DNA from: an uncultured Anaerotignum sp.
GTDB taxonomy: Bacteria > Bacillota > Clostridia > Lachnospirales > Anaerotignaceae
Length of the DNA: 64,000 bases
Assembly: GCA_910578425.1 (NCBI GenBank)
Contig: CAJTQX010000002.1
Span: 51,695 to 115,694 of the forward strand
Direction of reading: 5' to 3'
This document shows, one piece after another, positions 1 through 8,360 of the stretch. Position 1 is the first letter of the stretch. Every line of letters starts with the position of its first letter. The notes beneath the pieces were generated by a model. That model did no database searches. It had not been told where the DNA came from and saw only the letters and a list, made by a program, of their open reading frames with translations. The position numbers and the translations under genes are program-made.

Positions 1-270
1 GAGCTTTTCCTGCTCTGTGCCGTCTGTACGCAGCCCGATGATTGCCGTATGCCCTTCCACAACAACCGCGCTGCCCAGTATGCCGTCCATCTGGCCTAAA
101 CGTTTCTTGATTGCCGCCGCCCGTTCCTCCTGCGTTTTATCTCCCATCATATCGTCATATTTCACAAAATGCAGCTGTGAAAGGTTGTTTTCCGTTGCCT
201 CCGCACGACAGCCCGCACAAAAAAGCGCGACTGCCGCCAAAAGAAAAAATATACCGCTCCTTTTTTTCAT
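1..270 (-). CDS. YhcN/YlaJ-type sporulation lipoprotein, 5' part (runs off the left edge)
   Basis: The reverse strand opens at 270 with ATG behind a strong GGAGG site and stays open for 90 codons to the window edge. The product begins MKKRSGIFFLLAAVALFCAGC, a lipoprotein signal with the modified Cys at residue 21. The following segment, with KYDDMMGDKTQEERAAAIKK and then a glycine/valine-rich beta region (GSAVVVEGHTAIIGL), matches what is known of the YhcN/YlaJ family of spore-membrane lipoproteins. These are made in the forespore, and some affect germination or outgrowth. The C-terminal part is outside the window. The family assignment is from recalled sequence pattern, so it is good but not certain. 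Confidence 0.7.
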   Translation of the reverse strand, partial: MKKRSGIFFLLAAVALFCAGCRAEATENNLSQLHFVKYDDMMGDKTQEERAAAIKKRLGQMDGILGSAVVVEGHTAIIGLRTDGTEQEKL

Positions 271-414
271 TTTCCCGCCTCCTTTTTTTCTAGTATCCCG
301 ATCCGCCGGATTTTTTATTGCAGTAAGTTCTGGCTGTTTTGTTTGTTTTCGGTTATACTGGATAAAAATAAAAGCTGCAAAAATATGAAAGCTATGACAG
401 AAGGAGGATTTCAG

Positions 415-591
415 GTGGAAGAAGGAAAGAGATATACACGCGTTTCCGTGAAGGATATTACAGCCGCGCCGCAGAACGGTTTTTATATTACCTCGGCGGA
501 TACAAAGGCATACGCCGCTTTTATCGGGGTGTTATTCGCGTTGTTTTCCGCTCTGCTGCTGTTTGGCAGGCGCGGCGGAAAGCAGTCATAA
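415..591 (+). CDS. Small single-pass membrane protein, unknown
   Basis: A 58-codon ORF. I take the GTG at 415 as start because GGAGG lies 7 bases upstream (403-407); upstream in-frame ATGs have no such site. The N-terminal half is hydrophilic (VEEGKRYTRVSVKDI). The C-terminal half has one hydrophobic helix (YAAFIGVLFALFSALLLF) followed by a basic tail, so an N-out or tail-anchored membrane protein is likely. I do not recognise the family. The upstream neighbour is a divergent spore lipoprotein, so a sporulation role is possible but is only an inference. Confidence 0.5.
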   Translation: MEEGKRYTRVSVKDITAAPQNGFYITSADTKAYAAFIGVLFALFSALLLFGRRGGKQS

Positions 592-607
592 CGATGAATG
601 GTACAAT

Positions 608-772
608 ATGGAGAAATTCCGGACGGAAATTATCGGCGGCACTGTATGCTCCATAGAAGTAAGCCCCTGGAATGACCTGCGGGTCACTTTAGACAACGGC
701 TGTACGATTGAATGCCTGATTGCAAACGCATACCCGCATATGGGCGTTGCCATAAAAAAATTTCTTTTTTGA
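608..772 (+). CDS. Small hypothetical ORF ending inside repeat A1
   Basis: A 54-codon ORF starting at ATG 608 with no convincing ribosome-binding site. The product has alternating hydrophobic residues (GGTVCSIEVSPWNDLRVTL) typical of a small beta fold. Its last 11 codons and its stop fall inside dispersed repeat A1, which starts at 740. The present C-terminus is therefore probably not original: either the repeat truncated an older gene or the ORF is chance. No family recognised. Confidence 0.3.
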   Translation: MEKFRTEIIGGTVCSIEVSPWNDLRVTLDNGCTIECLIANAYPHMGVAIKKFLF

Positions 773-905
773 AATGTCTGAAAAATCAAGATTTTTCAGT
801 GGGAATCCCTTTTCAGAAGAAATTTTCTCTGGCAACTGCCGTCAGCGTTTGACTTAAGAAATCAATCGAAAAGGGAAATCTGTTTTCTTAAGTCAAGCCG
901 CCTTT
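740..905 (+). repeat. Dispersed repeat family A, copy A1
   Basis: About 166 bp, closely matching 54985-55152 over the whole length. Shared landmarks are ATGGGCGTTGCCATAA at the left end, AAAAATCAAGATTTTTCAG, CAGAAGAAATTTTCTC, CAACTGCCGTCAGCGTTTGA and a terminal hairpin from GACTTAAGAAATC and TTTTCTTAAGTC followed by a GCCGCCTTT end. Partial copies occur at 14681-14763, 34729-34840 (reverse) and 54930-54984. Confidence 0.85.
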
Positions 906-1044
906 ATGGAGAGGAAGCTGAGCAATGGGTATTGTTTGCATGCACAAAAGACCTCAGCGGGGCTTTTTTGGCTGTATTTAACAAAAGGGTGGATTTCCAC
1001 GAAGGAGGCACACCCAATCCTGACGGGTAAGGCAAGAAACCGCC

Positions 1045-1073
1045 TTGCTATTTCCCGCGCTTTTCGCTATAAT
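1045..1073 (+). promoter_or_regulatory. SigA-type promoter of ychF
   Basis: TTGCTA at 1045-1050, a 17-bp spacer and a perfect TATAAT at 1068-1073. Transcription would begin about 40 bases upstream of the ychF start at 1119. Confidence 0.8.
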
Positions 1074-1118
1074 GGGTAACGGATAAAGAGTTTATACGCT
1101 TGGAAAGGAAGAAACGAT

Positions 1119-2216
1119 ATGAAGCTAGGTATTGTGGGTCTGCCCAATGTGGGCAAAAGCACCCTGTTTAATTCTATGACGCTGGGAAAGGCTGAAGCCG
1201 CTAACTATCCCTTCTGCACCATCGACCCGAATGTGGGCGTTGTTCCCGTACCGGACGAACGGCTTGCAAAACTGACGGAAATGTATGATTCCGCAAAGAC
1301 AACACCCGCAGTCATTGAATTTGTGGACATTGCGGGGCTTGTACGCGGGGCAAGCAAAGGCGAGGGTTTGGGAAATAAATTCCTCTCTCACATCCGCGAG
1401 GTGGACGCGATTGTCCATGTTGTACGCTGCTTCGAGGATACCAACGTTGTCCATGTGGACGGCTCTATCGACCCGATTCGGGATATCGAAACGATCAATC
1501 TGGAACTGGTATTTTCTGATTTGGAAATTCTGGAACGGCGCATTGCCAAAACAGGCAAAATGGCAAAGGCAGACAAATCTCTCCAGCATGAAATGGATAT
1601 CCTGCAAAAAATAAAAGAGACCCTGGAGCAGGGCAAGCCTGCGCGCGCCGTAGAGCATGACACGCCGGAGGACGCCGCTTTTGCGGAAACGCTGACGCTG
1701 CTGACCTCCAAACCTGTGCTTTATGCCGCAAATGTCGCAGAAGATGATTTGGCGGATGACGGTGCATCCAATGCATTTGTGGGGCGCGTGCGGGATTACG
1801 CGAAGGCAGAGGGCAGCGAGGTGTTTGTGCTCTGCGCAAAAATCGAGGAGGAAATTTCCGATTTGGACGATGCCGACAAGCGCGAATTTCTTGCCGAGCT
1901 GGGCGTGGAAACAAGCGGGCTGGACAGGCTCATTGCCGCAAGCTATAAGCTGCTGGGGCTTATCAGCTATCTGACGGCAGGGCCGCAGGAATCCCGCGCC
2001 TGGACGATTGTAAACGGCACAAAAGCACCACAGGCGGCGGGGAAGATTCACAGCGATTTTGAACGCGGGTTTATCCGCGCGGAGGTCGTAGCGTATGATG
2101 ACCTGATGCGTCTTGGCTCGTATAACGCCGCGAAGGAACAGGGGCTTGTCCGCTCCGAGGGCAAGGAGTATGTCGTAAAAGACGGGGACGTTGTGCTGTT
2201 TAGGTTCAATGTGTAA
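1119..2216 (+). CDS. ychF: YchF-family P-loop ATPase
   Basis: 365 residues, the usual length. YchF is an Obg-related P-loop protein that prefers ATP, binds the ribosome and is linked to oxidative-stress and translational control in other bacteria. The Walker A motif GLPNVGKS is at residues 7-14. DIAGLVRGASKGEGLGNKFL starts at residue 70 (switch II), and the NxxE-type motif that replaces the GTP-specifying NKxD is seen as NVAE. The C-terminus is a TGS domain (GTKAPQAAGKIHSDFERGFIRAEV region). The start is set by AAAGGAAG and a clear promoter. The HD-domain gene follows with an 18-36 base gap and may be co-transcribed. Confidence 0.97.
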   Translation: MKLGIVGLPNVGKSTLFNSMTLGKAEAANYPFCTIDPNVGVVPVPDERLAKLTEMYDSAKTTPAVIEFVDIAGLVRGASKGEGLGNKFLSHIREVDAIVHVVRCFEDTNVVHVDGSIDPIRDIETINLELVFSDLEILERRIAKTGKMAKADKSLQHEMDILQKIKETLEQGKPARAVEHDTPEDAAFAETLTLLTSKPVLYAANVAEDDLADDGASNAFVGRVRDYAKAEGSEVFVLCAKIEEEISDLDDADKREFLAELGVETSGLDRLIAASYKLLGLISYLTAGPQESRAWTIVNGTKAPQAAGKIHSDFERGFIRAEVVAYDDLMRLGSYNAAKEQGLVRSEGKEYVVKDGDVVLFRFNV

Positions 2217-2234
2217 CGGCGCGGCGGGGCAGGC

Positions 2235-2840
2235 ATGGAACAGGTGAAAAATATGGATAAACGCATCGAAAAGCAGATAGCATTTGCTTTGGAAATCGAC
2301 AAAGTGAAAAATATATTCCGGCAGACACATCTGTCCAATGGCGGCAGAAACGAAAACGACGCCGAGCATTCCTGGCACATGGCAATTATGGCGTACCTGT
2401 TCCGGGAATACGCGAACGAGCCCATAGACATTGCAAAGGTGATGCTGATGTGCCTGATTCATGATATTGTCGAAATTGACGCGGGGGATACCTACGCCTA
2501 TGATACGGAGGGCCTGAAAACGCAGAAGGCAAGAGAGGACGCCGCTAAAGAACGTATTTTTTCCATACTGCCTGATGAACAGAAAGCAGAGCTGACTGCG
2601 TTATTTGACGAATTTGAAGCATACGAAACGGCGGAGGCAAAATTCGCGCGCGCTATGGACAACTTTCAGCCGCTGCTTTTAAACAACAGCAACAACGGCG
2701 GCGACTGGCTGGCGCACAACGTTACGGCGGAACAGGTTTACGGCAGGCAGGCAAAAACAAAGCTGGGGTCTGAAAAGCTGTTCGAGGTAACGGAGCAAAT
2801 CATACAGAAACATATCGAGAAAGGCAGCCTGAAATATTAG
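2235..2840 (+). CDS. HD-domain phosphohydrolase (YfbR-like)
   Basis: About 195-201 residues. HD-domain proteins of this type are metal-dependent phosphohydrolases; relatives such as YfbR remove phosphate from deoxynucleoside monophosphates. Counting from the internal ATG at 2253, metal ligands are visible as H39 and H42 (AEHSWHMA), H70-D71 (CLIHDIVEIDAGD) and a late Asp in ARAMDNFQPLL. The ATG at 2253 has AGGTGA just upstream and may be the true start; 2235 is the longer option. It lies just behind ychF, which suggests one transcript. The substrate cannot be read from the sequence. Confidence 0.85.
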   Translation: MEQVKNMDKRIEKQIAFALEIDKVKNIFRQTHLSNGGRNENDAEHSWHMAIMAYLFREYANEPIDIAKVMLMCLIHDIVEIDAGDTYAYDTEGLKTQKAREDAAKERIFSILPDEQKAELTALFDEFEAYETAEAKFARAMDNFQPLLLNNSNNGGDWLAHNVTAEQVYGRQAKTKLGSEKLFEVTEQIIQKHIEKGSLKY

Positions 2841-3001
2841 GCAGCGTCGTCACAAGTGTCTGTACACACCTTTCCGGCAAATTTTGTCGGCTTTTTCGTT
2901 AAAAATTCTTGCCGTACCGTCAGTACGCTTGCGAATTTTTGCGTGAAATCCGCCCAAATTATGCTCGAAAATACATATACATGACTTATAACGACACTGC
3001 C
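2841..3001. repeat. MITE-like element, family D, copy D1
   Basis: A 161-bp non-coding segment bounded by imperfect 18-bp terminal inverted repeats. The left end reads GGCAGCGTCGTCACAAGT and the right end ACTTATAACGACACTGCC, matching at 15 of 18 positions when one is reverse-complemented. The same end (TTAGGCAGTGTCGTCA) recurs alone near 33494-33510. It carries no ORF, and I see no clear target-site duplication. It abuts the stop of the HD gene. Confidence 0.65.
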
Positions 3002-3079
3002 TGGACGGGCTGCCCTTTCCCAAGTCTGCGCATATTTTATCTACGGAAAGGCTTTGAGCACCCAAAGGAGAGATTTACC

Positions 3080-4441
3080 ATGAATACAGATTTAACGGAA
3101 GGCAGTAGCCGCAGAGTGCTCTGGGCCTTTTCTATTCCCATGCTGCTGAGCGTTGTGTTCCAGCAGCTTTACAACATCGTTGACAGCGTAATCGCAGGGC
3201 GTTTCATCGGGGAGGACGCGCTGGCGGCTGTCGGCGCGTCTTATCCCATTACGATGATCTACATGGCGGTGGCGGTCGGAAGCAGCATCGGCTGCGCGGT
3301 TGTAGTTTCTACGCTTTTCGGCAGCAGACACTACGGCAGACTGAAAACAGCCGTCTGCACGATATTCTTCGCCTGCGCAGGCTGCAGCCTGCTTATCACA
3401 GCACTGGGGCTCTGGCAGGGCGACGCAATGCTCCGGCTCATACTCACGCCGGAAAACATTTTCCGCGACGCCTCCCTCTATCTGCGCATCTATACGCTGG
3501 GGTTTGTATTCCTGTTCCTGTACAACGTCTGCACGGGGATATTTACCTCCCTCGGCGATTCCCGCACGCCGTTATATTTCCTTATCGGTTCCTCGCTGGG
3601 GAATATCGCGCTGGATATTTTTTTCGTCATCGCGCTGAAAAAAGGCGTTGCGGGCGTAGCATGGGCAACGCTTCTGGCGCAGGGCGCGGCGTCCCTGCTC
3701 GCGCTGCTTTCCCTGCTGCACCGTCTGGCACAGTTGAAAACCACAGAGCCCTACCGTATTTTTTCCCTGCATACGCTCGGGCGCGTGGCCGTTGTGGCAA
3801 TTCCCAGCATATTGCAGCACTGCTTTGTTTCTGTCGGCAATCTGTTCATACAGTCGCTGGTAAACAGCTTCGGCTCGGCTGTCATTGCCGGATATTCCGC
3901 GGCAATCAAGCTGAATACATTTTCCGTCACATGCATGACAACGCTCTCCAACGGGCTTTCTTCCTTTACCGCCCAGAATTTAGGCGCGGGAAAAAAGGAA
4001 CGTGTACAGGAAGGCTTTCGGGCGGGGGTACTGCTCGGGGCAATCGTCTGCGTGCCATTTATACTGCTGTATTTCTTTTTCAGCAGCTTTTCCGCCGGAC
4101 TGTTCCTGAAAGCAGGGGAAAGCCCCGCCGCACTTCAGGCCGGCGCGGCGTTTCTGCGTACTGTCGCGCCGTTTTATATCATCGTGATGGTAAAGGTCAT
4201 GTGCGACGGCGTACTGCGGGGCGGCAGCGCGATGCTGTATTTTATGACGACAACGTTTACAGACCTGCTTCTGCGCGTCCTGCTGGCATTCCTGTTCGCA
4301 AAGGGGATGCGCATGGGCGCGGCTGGAATATGGCTTTCCTGGCCGTTTGGCTGGACGCTTTCCACACTGCTCTCCTACGCCTTTTACCGCCATAAGCCGT
4401 GGGAAAAGCATACCTCAGAAAATCCTTCTCAGGAGGGATAA
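3080..4441 (+). CDS. MATE-family multidrug/toxin exporter
   Basis: 453 residues from ATG 3080, which has AAAGGAGAG nine bases upstream; the longer open frame to 2909 lacks a ribosome-binding site. MATE proteins export cationic drugs or metabolites in exchange for Na+ or H+. About 12 hydrophobic segments are visible, with the family N-terminal pattern FSIPMLLSVVFQQLYNIVDS and the mid-protein GNLFIQSLVNSFGS repeat that starts the second half. It is related to, but clearly different from, the second MATE at 60941. Transported substrate unknown. It is followed by the family E element. Confidence 0.93.
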   Translation: MNTDLTEGSSRRVLWAFSIPMLLSVVFQQLYNIVDSVIAGRFIGEDALAAVGASYPITMIYMAVAVGSSIGCAVVVSTLFGSRHYGRLKTAVCTIFFACAGCSLLITALGLWQGDAMLRLILTPENIFRDASLYLRIYTLGFVFLFLYNVCTGIFTSLGDSRTPLYFLIGSSLGNIALDIFFVIALKKGVAGVAWATLLAQGAASLLALLSLLHRLAQLKTTEPYRIFSLHTLGRVAVVAIPSILQHCFVSVGNLFIQSLVNSFGSAVIAGYSAAIKLNTFSVTCMTTLSNGLSSFTAQNLGAGKKERVQEGFRAGVLLGAIVCVPFILLYFFFSSFSAGLFLKAGESPAALQAGAAFLRTVAPFYIIVMVKVMCDGVLRGGSAMLYFMTTTFTDLLLRVLLAFLFAKGMRMGAAGIWLSWPFGWTLSTLLSYAFYRHKPWEKHTSENPSQEG

Positions 4442-4504
4442 ACAAAACAAGCCGCCTGCACCAAAAAACGCGGGCGGCAATGCCTTTATCCTTCCAAAAA
4501 ATTT

Positions 4505-4662
4505 AGAGTCTGTCCCGAAATAAAACGCACACAGATTACGCCGCCAGATTTTATGCCAGACAAGGCGGTTTTTCGCAGGGGGGCTGTCCGCCCTGCAAGA
4601 AAAAGCAACGAAGCATGGCGCAAAAGCTGCAAGCAGGATGTGTATGGATTATTTCGGACTCT
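4505..4662. repeat. MITE-like inverted-repeat element, family E
   Basis: The left end AGAGTCTGTCCCGAAATAA at 4505 is mirrored at the right end by TTATTTCGGACTCT (4649-4662), differing by a 4-5 base indel. The interior holds further short inverted repeats and no gene. The right end touches the stop codon of the abrB-like gene, so it may serve as its transcript end. Confidence 0.6.
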
Positions 4663-4925
4663 TATTCCTTTACTTCCATTCCGGCAATCCGTACCATCTC
4701 TAAGATAGAGGCTCTGGATACCTTTTTTCCCTTATAGTCTATCAAATCTTCCATACTGCCGGTAAAAATATCCGCCGGTTCATATTTTTTCAATATGATC
4801 ATATTGTCCTCCACAAAGATCTCCAGAGAATCCTTGATTTCAATTCCCATATTACGGCGGAGCTCAATCGGCAGCACTACTCTGCCCAACTCATCTACTT
4901 TTCTGACTATTCCTGTTGATTTCAT
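4662..4925 (-). CDS. AbrB/SpoVT-family transition-state regulator
   Basis: 87 residues. The N-terminal swapped-hairpin DNA-binding domain is typical: MKSTGIVRKVDELGRVVLPIELRR, then IEIKDSLEIFVEDNMIILKKYEP. The start at 4925 is chosen over an upstream ATG because AGGAGG lies seven to eight bases before it and the family begins with MKSTG. AbrB proteins repress post-exponential and sporulation genes; the C-terminal 35 residues would mediate multimerisation. The downstream boundary coincides with a family E repeat. The exact paralogue (AbrB, Abh or SpoVT) cannot be decided. Confidence 0.92.
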   Translation of the reverse strand: MKSTGIVRKVDELGRVVLPIELRRNMGIEIKDSLEIFVEDNMIILKKYEPADIFTGSMEDLIDYKGKKVSRASILEMVRIAGMEVKE

Positions 4926-5126
4926 ATCCGCGTCCTCCTGAATGGCAGTCACTCCTATTTTTCAGCTTCGTAGTACCTTAATCATAAATCTTAACGAAAT
5001 TTTAGCATAAAGCGGCAAAAATAGCAATATAAACCTTCCAGACGGACGTTTTTCCGGAAAAAACCGCGGAAACACAACATGAACAGGCGCGGGCAGACAT
5101 AGACTGGATGGAAAGGGGGGACGGCA

Positions 5127-5702
5127 ATGCTAAATGGAATTTGGGGATTTTTTGTAATCGGCGGAATCATAACAGGCGCGTTTCTGGGACGCATGGACCT
5201 CGTGACGCGGGCAGTCATCACCGGCGGGAAAAGCGCGCTGGAACTGGCGTTTACGATGGCAGGGGTTGTGGCGGTCTGGTCGGGCATACTGAAAATCGCA
5301 GAGCGCGGCGGCATGATTGACAGCCTTGCGGAAAAGCTCACGCCGCTGATGGATTTCCTGTTTCCCTCTGTGCCGAGGGGACACCGCGCCCGACAGTACA
5401 TAGCGGCAAATTTCGCCGCAAATTTTCTGGGTCTGGGCTGGGCGGCGACACCCGCCGGACTGATGGCGATGAAGGAACTGCAAAAGCTGAACCGCGACAA
5501 GGGACGCGCAACGGGGGCAATGTGCATGTTCCTGACGGTAAACATGTCCTCCCTGCAACTTGTGACGGTGAACATTCTGGCGTACCGTTCGGAATACGGC
5601 TCTGCCGCGCCCGCGGAAATTGTAGGCGTTGGCATTGCCGCTACGCTCGTAACAACGCTTGTAGGCGTTGCGGCAGCGAAATTACTGGAAGGGAGGGCCT
5701 GA
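5127..5702 (+). CDS. spmA: Spore maturation protein A
   Basis: 191 residues with several membrane segments. SpmA and SpmB are needed for core dehydration and heat resistance of spores in Bacillus and Clostridium. Family patterns seen are MLNGIWGFFVIGGI at the N-terminus, LTPLMDFLFPSVPRGHRA and the conserved stretch NFAANFLGLGWAATPAGL. The ribosome-binding site is a G-run (AAAGGGGGGAC). The stop codon is followed after one base by the start of spmB, so the two are translationally coupled. Confidence 0.96.
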   Translation: MLNGIWGFFVIGGIITGAFLGRMDLVTRAVITGGKSALELAFTMAGVVAVWSGILKIAERGGMIDSLAEKLTPLMDFLFPSVPRGHRARQYIAANFAANFLGLGWAATPAGLMAMKELQKLNRDKGRATGAMCMFLTVNMSSLQLVTVNILAYRSEYGSAAPAEIVGVGIAATLVTTLVGVAAAKLLEGRA

Positions 5703-5703
5703 A

Positions 5704-6237
5704 ATGCAATTTCTGCTGACTCTTTCGGATTTTATCATACCGGTAACGGTACTGTTTATCGTGGTATTCGGCTGTCTGAAAAAAGTAGACATATATGAAA
5801 CGTTTCTGGAAGGCGCGAAAGAGGGCTTGCAGACGGTGATTGACATACTGCCGACACTGATCGGGCTGATTATGGCAGTGGAAGTTGTGCGGGCTGGCGG
5901 GCTTCTGGAAATCATGACGGATATTCTGCGTCCGGCGGCGGAAAAAATCGGGTTTCCGGCGGAGCTCGCGCCGCTGAGTCTTGTGCGGCTGGTTTCCTCC
6001 TCCGCGGCAACGGGGCTTTTGACGGATATTTTCGCGAACTTCGGTCCGGATTCGTTTCTGGGGCGTACCGCATCGGTTATGATGAGCTGTACGGAAACGG
6101 TGTTTTATACCATGAGCCTGTATTTTCTTTCTGTCGGTGTACGCAAAACACGGTATACACTGCCCTGCGCGCTGTTGGCGAATATTGTCGGTGTTTTTGC
6201 AGCGGTTTGGCTGGTCGCGGCCGTTTTCGGAAATTAG
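5704..6237 (+). CDS. spmB: Spore maturation protein B
   Basis: 177 residues from ATG 5704, one base after the spmA stop, with GGGAGGG upstream inside spmA. Membrane segments and the family core ILPTLIGLIMAVEVVRAGG and LVRLVSSSAATGLLTDIF are present; SpmB resembles a nucleoside-recognition (Gate) domain protein, as does SpmA. It forms an operon with spmA. An independent promoter for the next gene lies just behind its stop. Confidence 0.96.
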   Translation: MQFLLTLSDFIIPVTVLFIVVFGCLKKVDIYETFLEGAKEGLQTVIDILPTLIGLIMAVEVVRAGGLLEIMTDILRPAAEKIGFPAELAPLSLVRLVSSSAATGLLTDIFANFGPDSFLGRTASVMMSCTETVFYTMSLYFLSVGVRKTRYTLPCALLANIVGVFAAVWLVAAVFGN

Positions 6238-6238
6238 T

Positions 6239-6267
6239 TTGAAAATTTCCGCGGGATACGGTATAAT
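6239..6267 (+). promoter_or_regulatory. SigA-type promoter before the FG-GAP-like lipoprotein
   Basis: TTGAAA at 6239-6244, 17-bp spacer, perfect TATAAT at 6262-6267. The resulting leader of about 165 bases contains a family B repeat, so the repeat would be transcribed as 5' untranslated RNA. Confidence 0.7.
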
Positions 6268-6273
6268 GAAAAT

Positions 6274-6391
6274 CGTGGGGCACTGCCCCGCACCCTGAAA
6301 GGGCTTTCCGCCCCTGATCCGCTTTCCGCAAAGCTGCGTTTTGCGGCGAGTTTCATTTATCAGCGATTTCAGCCGCATAAATATACGGCAG
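6274..6391. repeat. Dispersed repeat family B, copy B1
   Basis: An intergenic mosaic with the family landmarks: a GGGGCACTGCCCCGC-type inverted repeat, CCCCTGATCCGCTTTCCGC, a GCAAAGCTGCGTTTTGC hairpin and CAGCCGCATAAATATACGGC. The same motifs, in the same order or reversed, occur near 10.1, 14.8-15.0, 24.8-25.4, 26.6, 32.6-32.8 and 52.7-52.8 kb. Confidence 0.7.
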
Positions 6392-6440
6392 GTTGTAAAT
6401 CTTGAGAGCAAACCCTTTGAAACGGGAGAAGGAAAAACAT

Positions 6441-7772
6441 ATGAAGAATTGGATTGCGGCATTGGCATGTCTGCTCCTGCTTTCCGCCTGCGGCGCGGAA
6501 GAACAGGAGCAGGCTTTCAGCCTGACCGCTGAGGAACAAAAAGCCTGCGCCGAACAAATCGACGCCGTAATGGAAGAATTTTACTGGAGCTACGACAGGG
6601 ACAGTCTGTCCTTTGGCCCGGGCGTTGTGCCGGAAATTTCGGCAGCCAGCGAACGGTTTTTTTCTGCGTCTGCGGACTGCGAATATTTTCTGAAAAACCG
6701 CGCGGGCGAACAGGGCATACTTGCCGAGGCGGAGCTCCTGCATTATAACGGCGACCCTGCCGGTACGCTGGAATGTTATTTTTTCGGCGGCAATCTGACC
6801 GGCGTGCTTTACCGCGGCGGGTATGACAATGCATATTACAGCTTGCAGGAGCGTAACCCCTTCCTTGCGGACGGCGGATTCCGTTCCTACGAAAAATGGG
6901 AAGGCATGGCGCAGGATTTCCGCGAAAGCAGCGGTATATTCTCCCCGGAAGGCATTCTTTCCAGCGGGAAGGACGGAAACGGAAACACGCTCGCGGTCTG
7001 CATTGAAAACGGGCGCGCTATGGTCTACCGCTTCGCCAACGGCACACTGGGCCGTTACCGGAACTTTGCCTACAACCGCTCTCTGGAGGCAACCTCCGCC
7101 GCTTTCCTGAACGGGGAGGATGCAAGGCTTGCCGTACTGATTTCCAGCATAGAGGAAACAGGACAGGGCGAAAGCGAACGCTCATTCACGCGTTCGGAAA
7201 AAATTATGTTATACGATGAAAACCTCTACGCCGCCGGAGAAATTCCGCTGGAAAGCGAATTATGTACGGCTATCGGCGCAGAGGATAACAGGATTTATCT
7301 GTTTAACGACCAGAGCATGGAAATCTATGAGCTGCTGGACGGACTCTGGCAGCGTACGGAACGCATACGCCTCCGCCATTTCGTAACGCAGTTCCATGTA
7401 ACGGATCTGGATGGGGACGGCACAAAAGAATACCTGATGACCGACGGCATGGACCTTTATCTGTACCACAGGCTGGACAGCGGGTTCCGCCTGCTTTGGA
7501 GCACACATCTGGGCGTTGAAAATTTTTATGGTCCGCTTGCCAGCGGCGATCTGAACAGGGACGGCGTAAAGGAGGTCTATGCCTGTGATGTGACAGGCAC
7601 AACCATACGCTATCTGCTGACGGAAAAAGGGCTTCAGACGTCGAATGAGGATATCGCATACGGAGAATGTTTCTACCCGCTGGATTTCAACGGGGACGGG
7701 CTGGAAGATTACTGGTTTGTAGAGGACAATATCAACCGTCGGGGCAGGTTATACCTGGCGGAAGGAAGATAG
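6441..7772 (+). CDS. Surface lipoprotein with FG-GAP/VCBS-like repeats
   Basis: 443 residues from ATG 6441 (GGGAGAAGG upstream). Residues 1-17 are a lipoprotein signal (MKNWIAALACLLLLSAC), so it is anchored outside the cell membrane. The C-terminal half contains short calcium-loop-like repeats of the FG-GAP/VCBS type: DLDGDGTKEY, DLNRDGVKEV and DFNGDGLEDYW, spaced about 40-50 residues, as in beta-propeller proteins. No catalytic motif is recognised. It sits between spmAB and tadA; tadA starts 14 bases after its stop, so the two may share a transcript. Role unknown. Confidence 0.8.
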   Translation: MKNWIAALACLLLLSACGAEEQEQAFSLTAEEQKACAEQIDAVMEEFYWSYDRDSLSFGPGVVPEISAASERFFSASADCEYFLKNRAGEQGILAEAELLHYNGDPAGTLECYFFGGNLTGVLYRGGYDNAYYSLQERNPFLADGGFRSYEKWEGMAQDFRESSGIFSPEGILSSGKDGNGNTLAVCIENGRAMVYRFANGTLGRYRNFAYNRSLEATSAAFLNGEDARLAVLISSIEETGQGESERSFTRSEKIMLYDENLYAAGEIPLESELCTAIGAEDNRIYLFNDQSMEIYELLDGLWQRTERIRLRHFVTQFHVTDLDGDGTKEYLMTDGMDLYLYHRLDSGFRLLWSTHLGVENFYGPLASGDLNRDGVKEVYACDVTGTTIRYLLTEKGLQTSNEDIAYGECFYPLDFNGDGLEDYWFVEDNINRRGRLYLAEGR

Positions 7773-7786
7773 AAAGGCAGAAAAGT

Positions 7787-8254
7787 ATGGAGGAATCGGA
7801 GCGTTTCATGAGAGAAGCCCTGCTTGAGGCGGAAAAGGCTCTTGCGGCAGGCGAAGTACCGATAGGCGCGGTAATGGTACGGGACGGAGAGATGATTGCA
7901 CGGGGGCACAATCTGCGGAACACCGCAAAAAATCCCCTGCGGCACGCGGAAATTGACGTAATCAACGAGGCGGCGGGGATCGTGGGAGACTGGCGGCTGG
8001 AAGACTGTACACTGTATGTCACAGTAGAGCCCTGCCCGATGTGCGCAGGGGCAATTGTGCAGGCGCGCATCCCAAAGGTAGTATTTGGCACGCGCAACAG
8101 CAAAGCGGGATGCTCCGGCTCTGTGCTGGACGTACTGCATGAGCCGAAGCTGAATCATCAGGTAGAAACAGAGGAAGGGATATTGCAGGAGGAATGCGCG
8201 GAAATCATGAGGAGGTTTTTCCGGAGGTTTCGGAAGAATGCTCCCAGTGCATAA
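7787..8254 (+). CDS. tadA: tRNA-specific adenosine deaminase
   Basis: 155 residues from ATG 7787. TadA converts the wobble adenosine of tRNA-Arg(ACG) to inosine. Zinc ligands are H53 with catalytic E55 (RHAEIDVINEA) and C83/C86 (EPCPMCAGAI). The tail RNSKAGCSGSVLDVLHEPKLNHQVE is typical of TadA rather than of cytidine deaminases. It lies upstream of the SRP RNA and dnaX, as in Bacillus (tadA-scr-dnaX), but here a transposase remnant, three tRNAs and an ArsC-like gene intervene. Confidence 0.95.
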   Translation: MEESERFMREALLEAEKALAAGEVPIGAVMVRDGEMIARGHNLRNTAKNPLRHAEIDVINEAAGIVGDWRLEDCTLYVTVEPCPMCAGAIVQARIPKVVFGTRNSKAGCSGSVLDVLHEPKLNHQVETEEGILQEECAEIMRRFFRRFRKNAPSA

Positions 8255-8360
8255 TAAAATATATTATTTACAGCTTGTGCGGGTACTGCCAGCCCTGCAG
8301 TTTTGTTTCAACAGATTTGGCGCAGTTTTGCCTGTCCCGCCTTTGTAAGAACGATATTTT

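Noticed and set aside
1125..2462. A 445-codon reverse frame over ychF
   Set aside because: Shadow of ychF and the HD gene; Cys/His-rich translation typical of antisense frames.
3661..4395. A 244-codon frame inside the first MATE gene
   Set aside because: Alternative frame of a well-supported gene.
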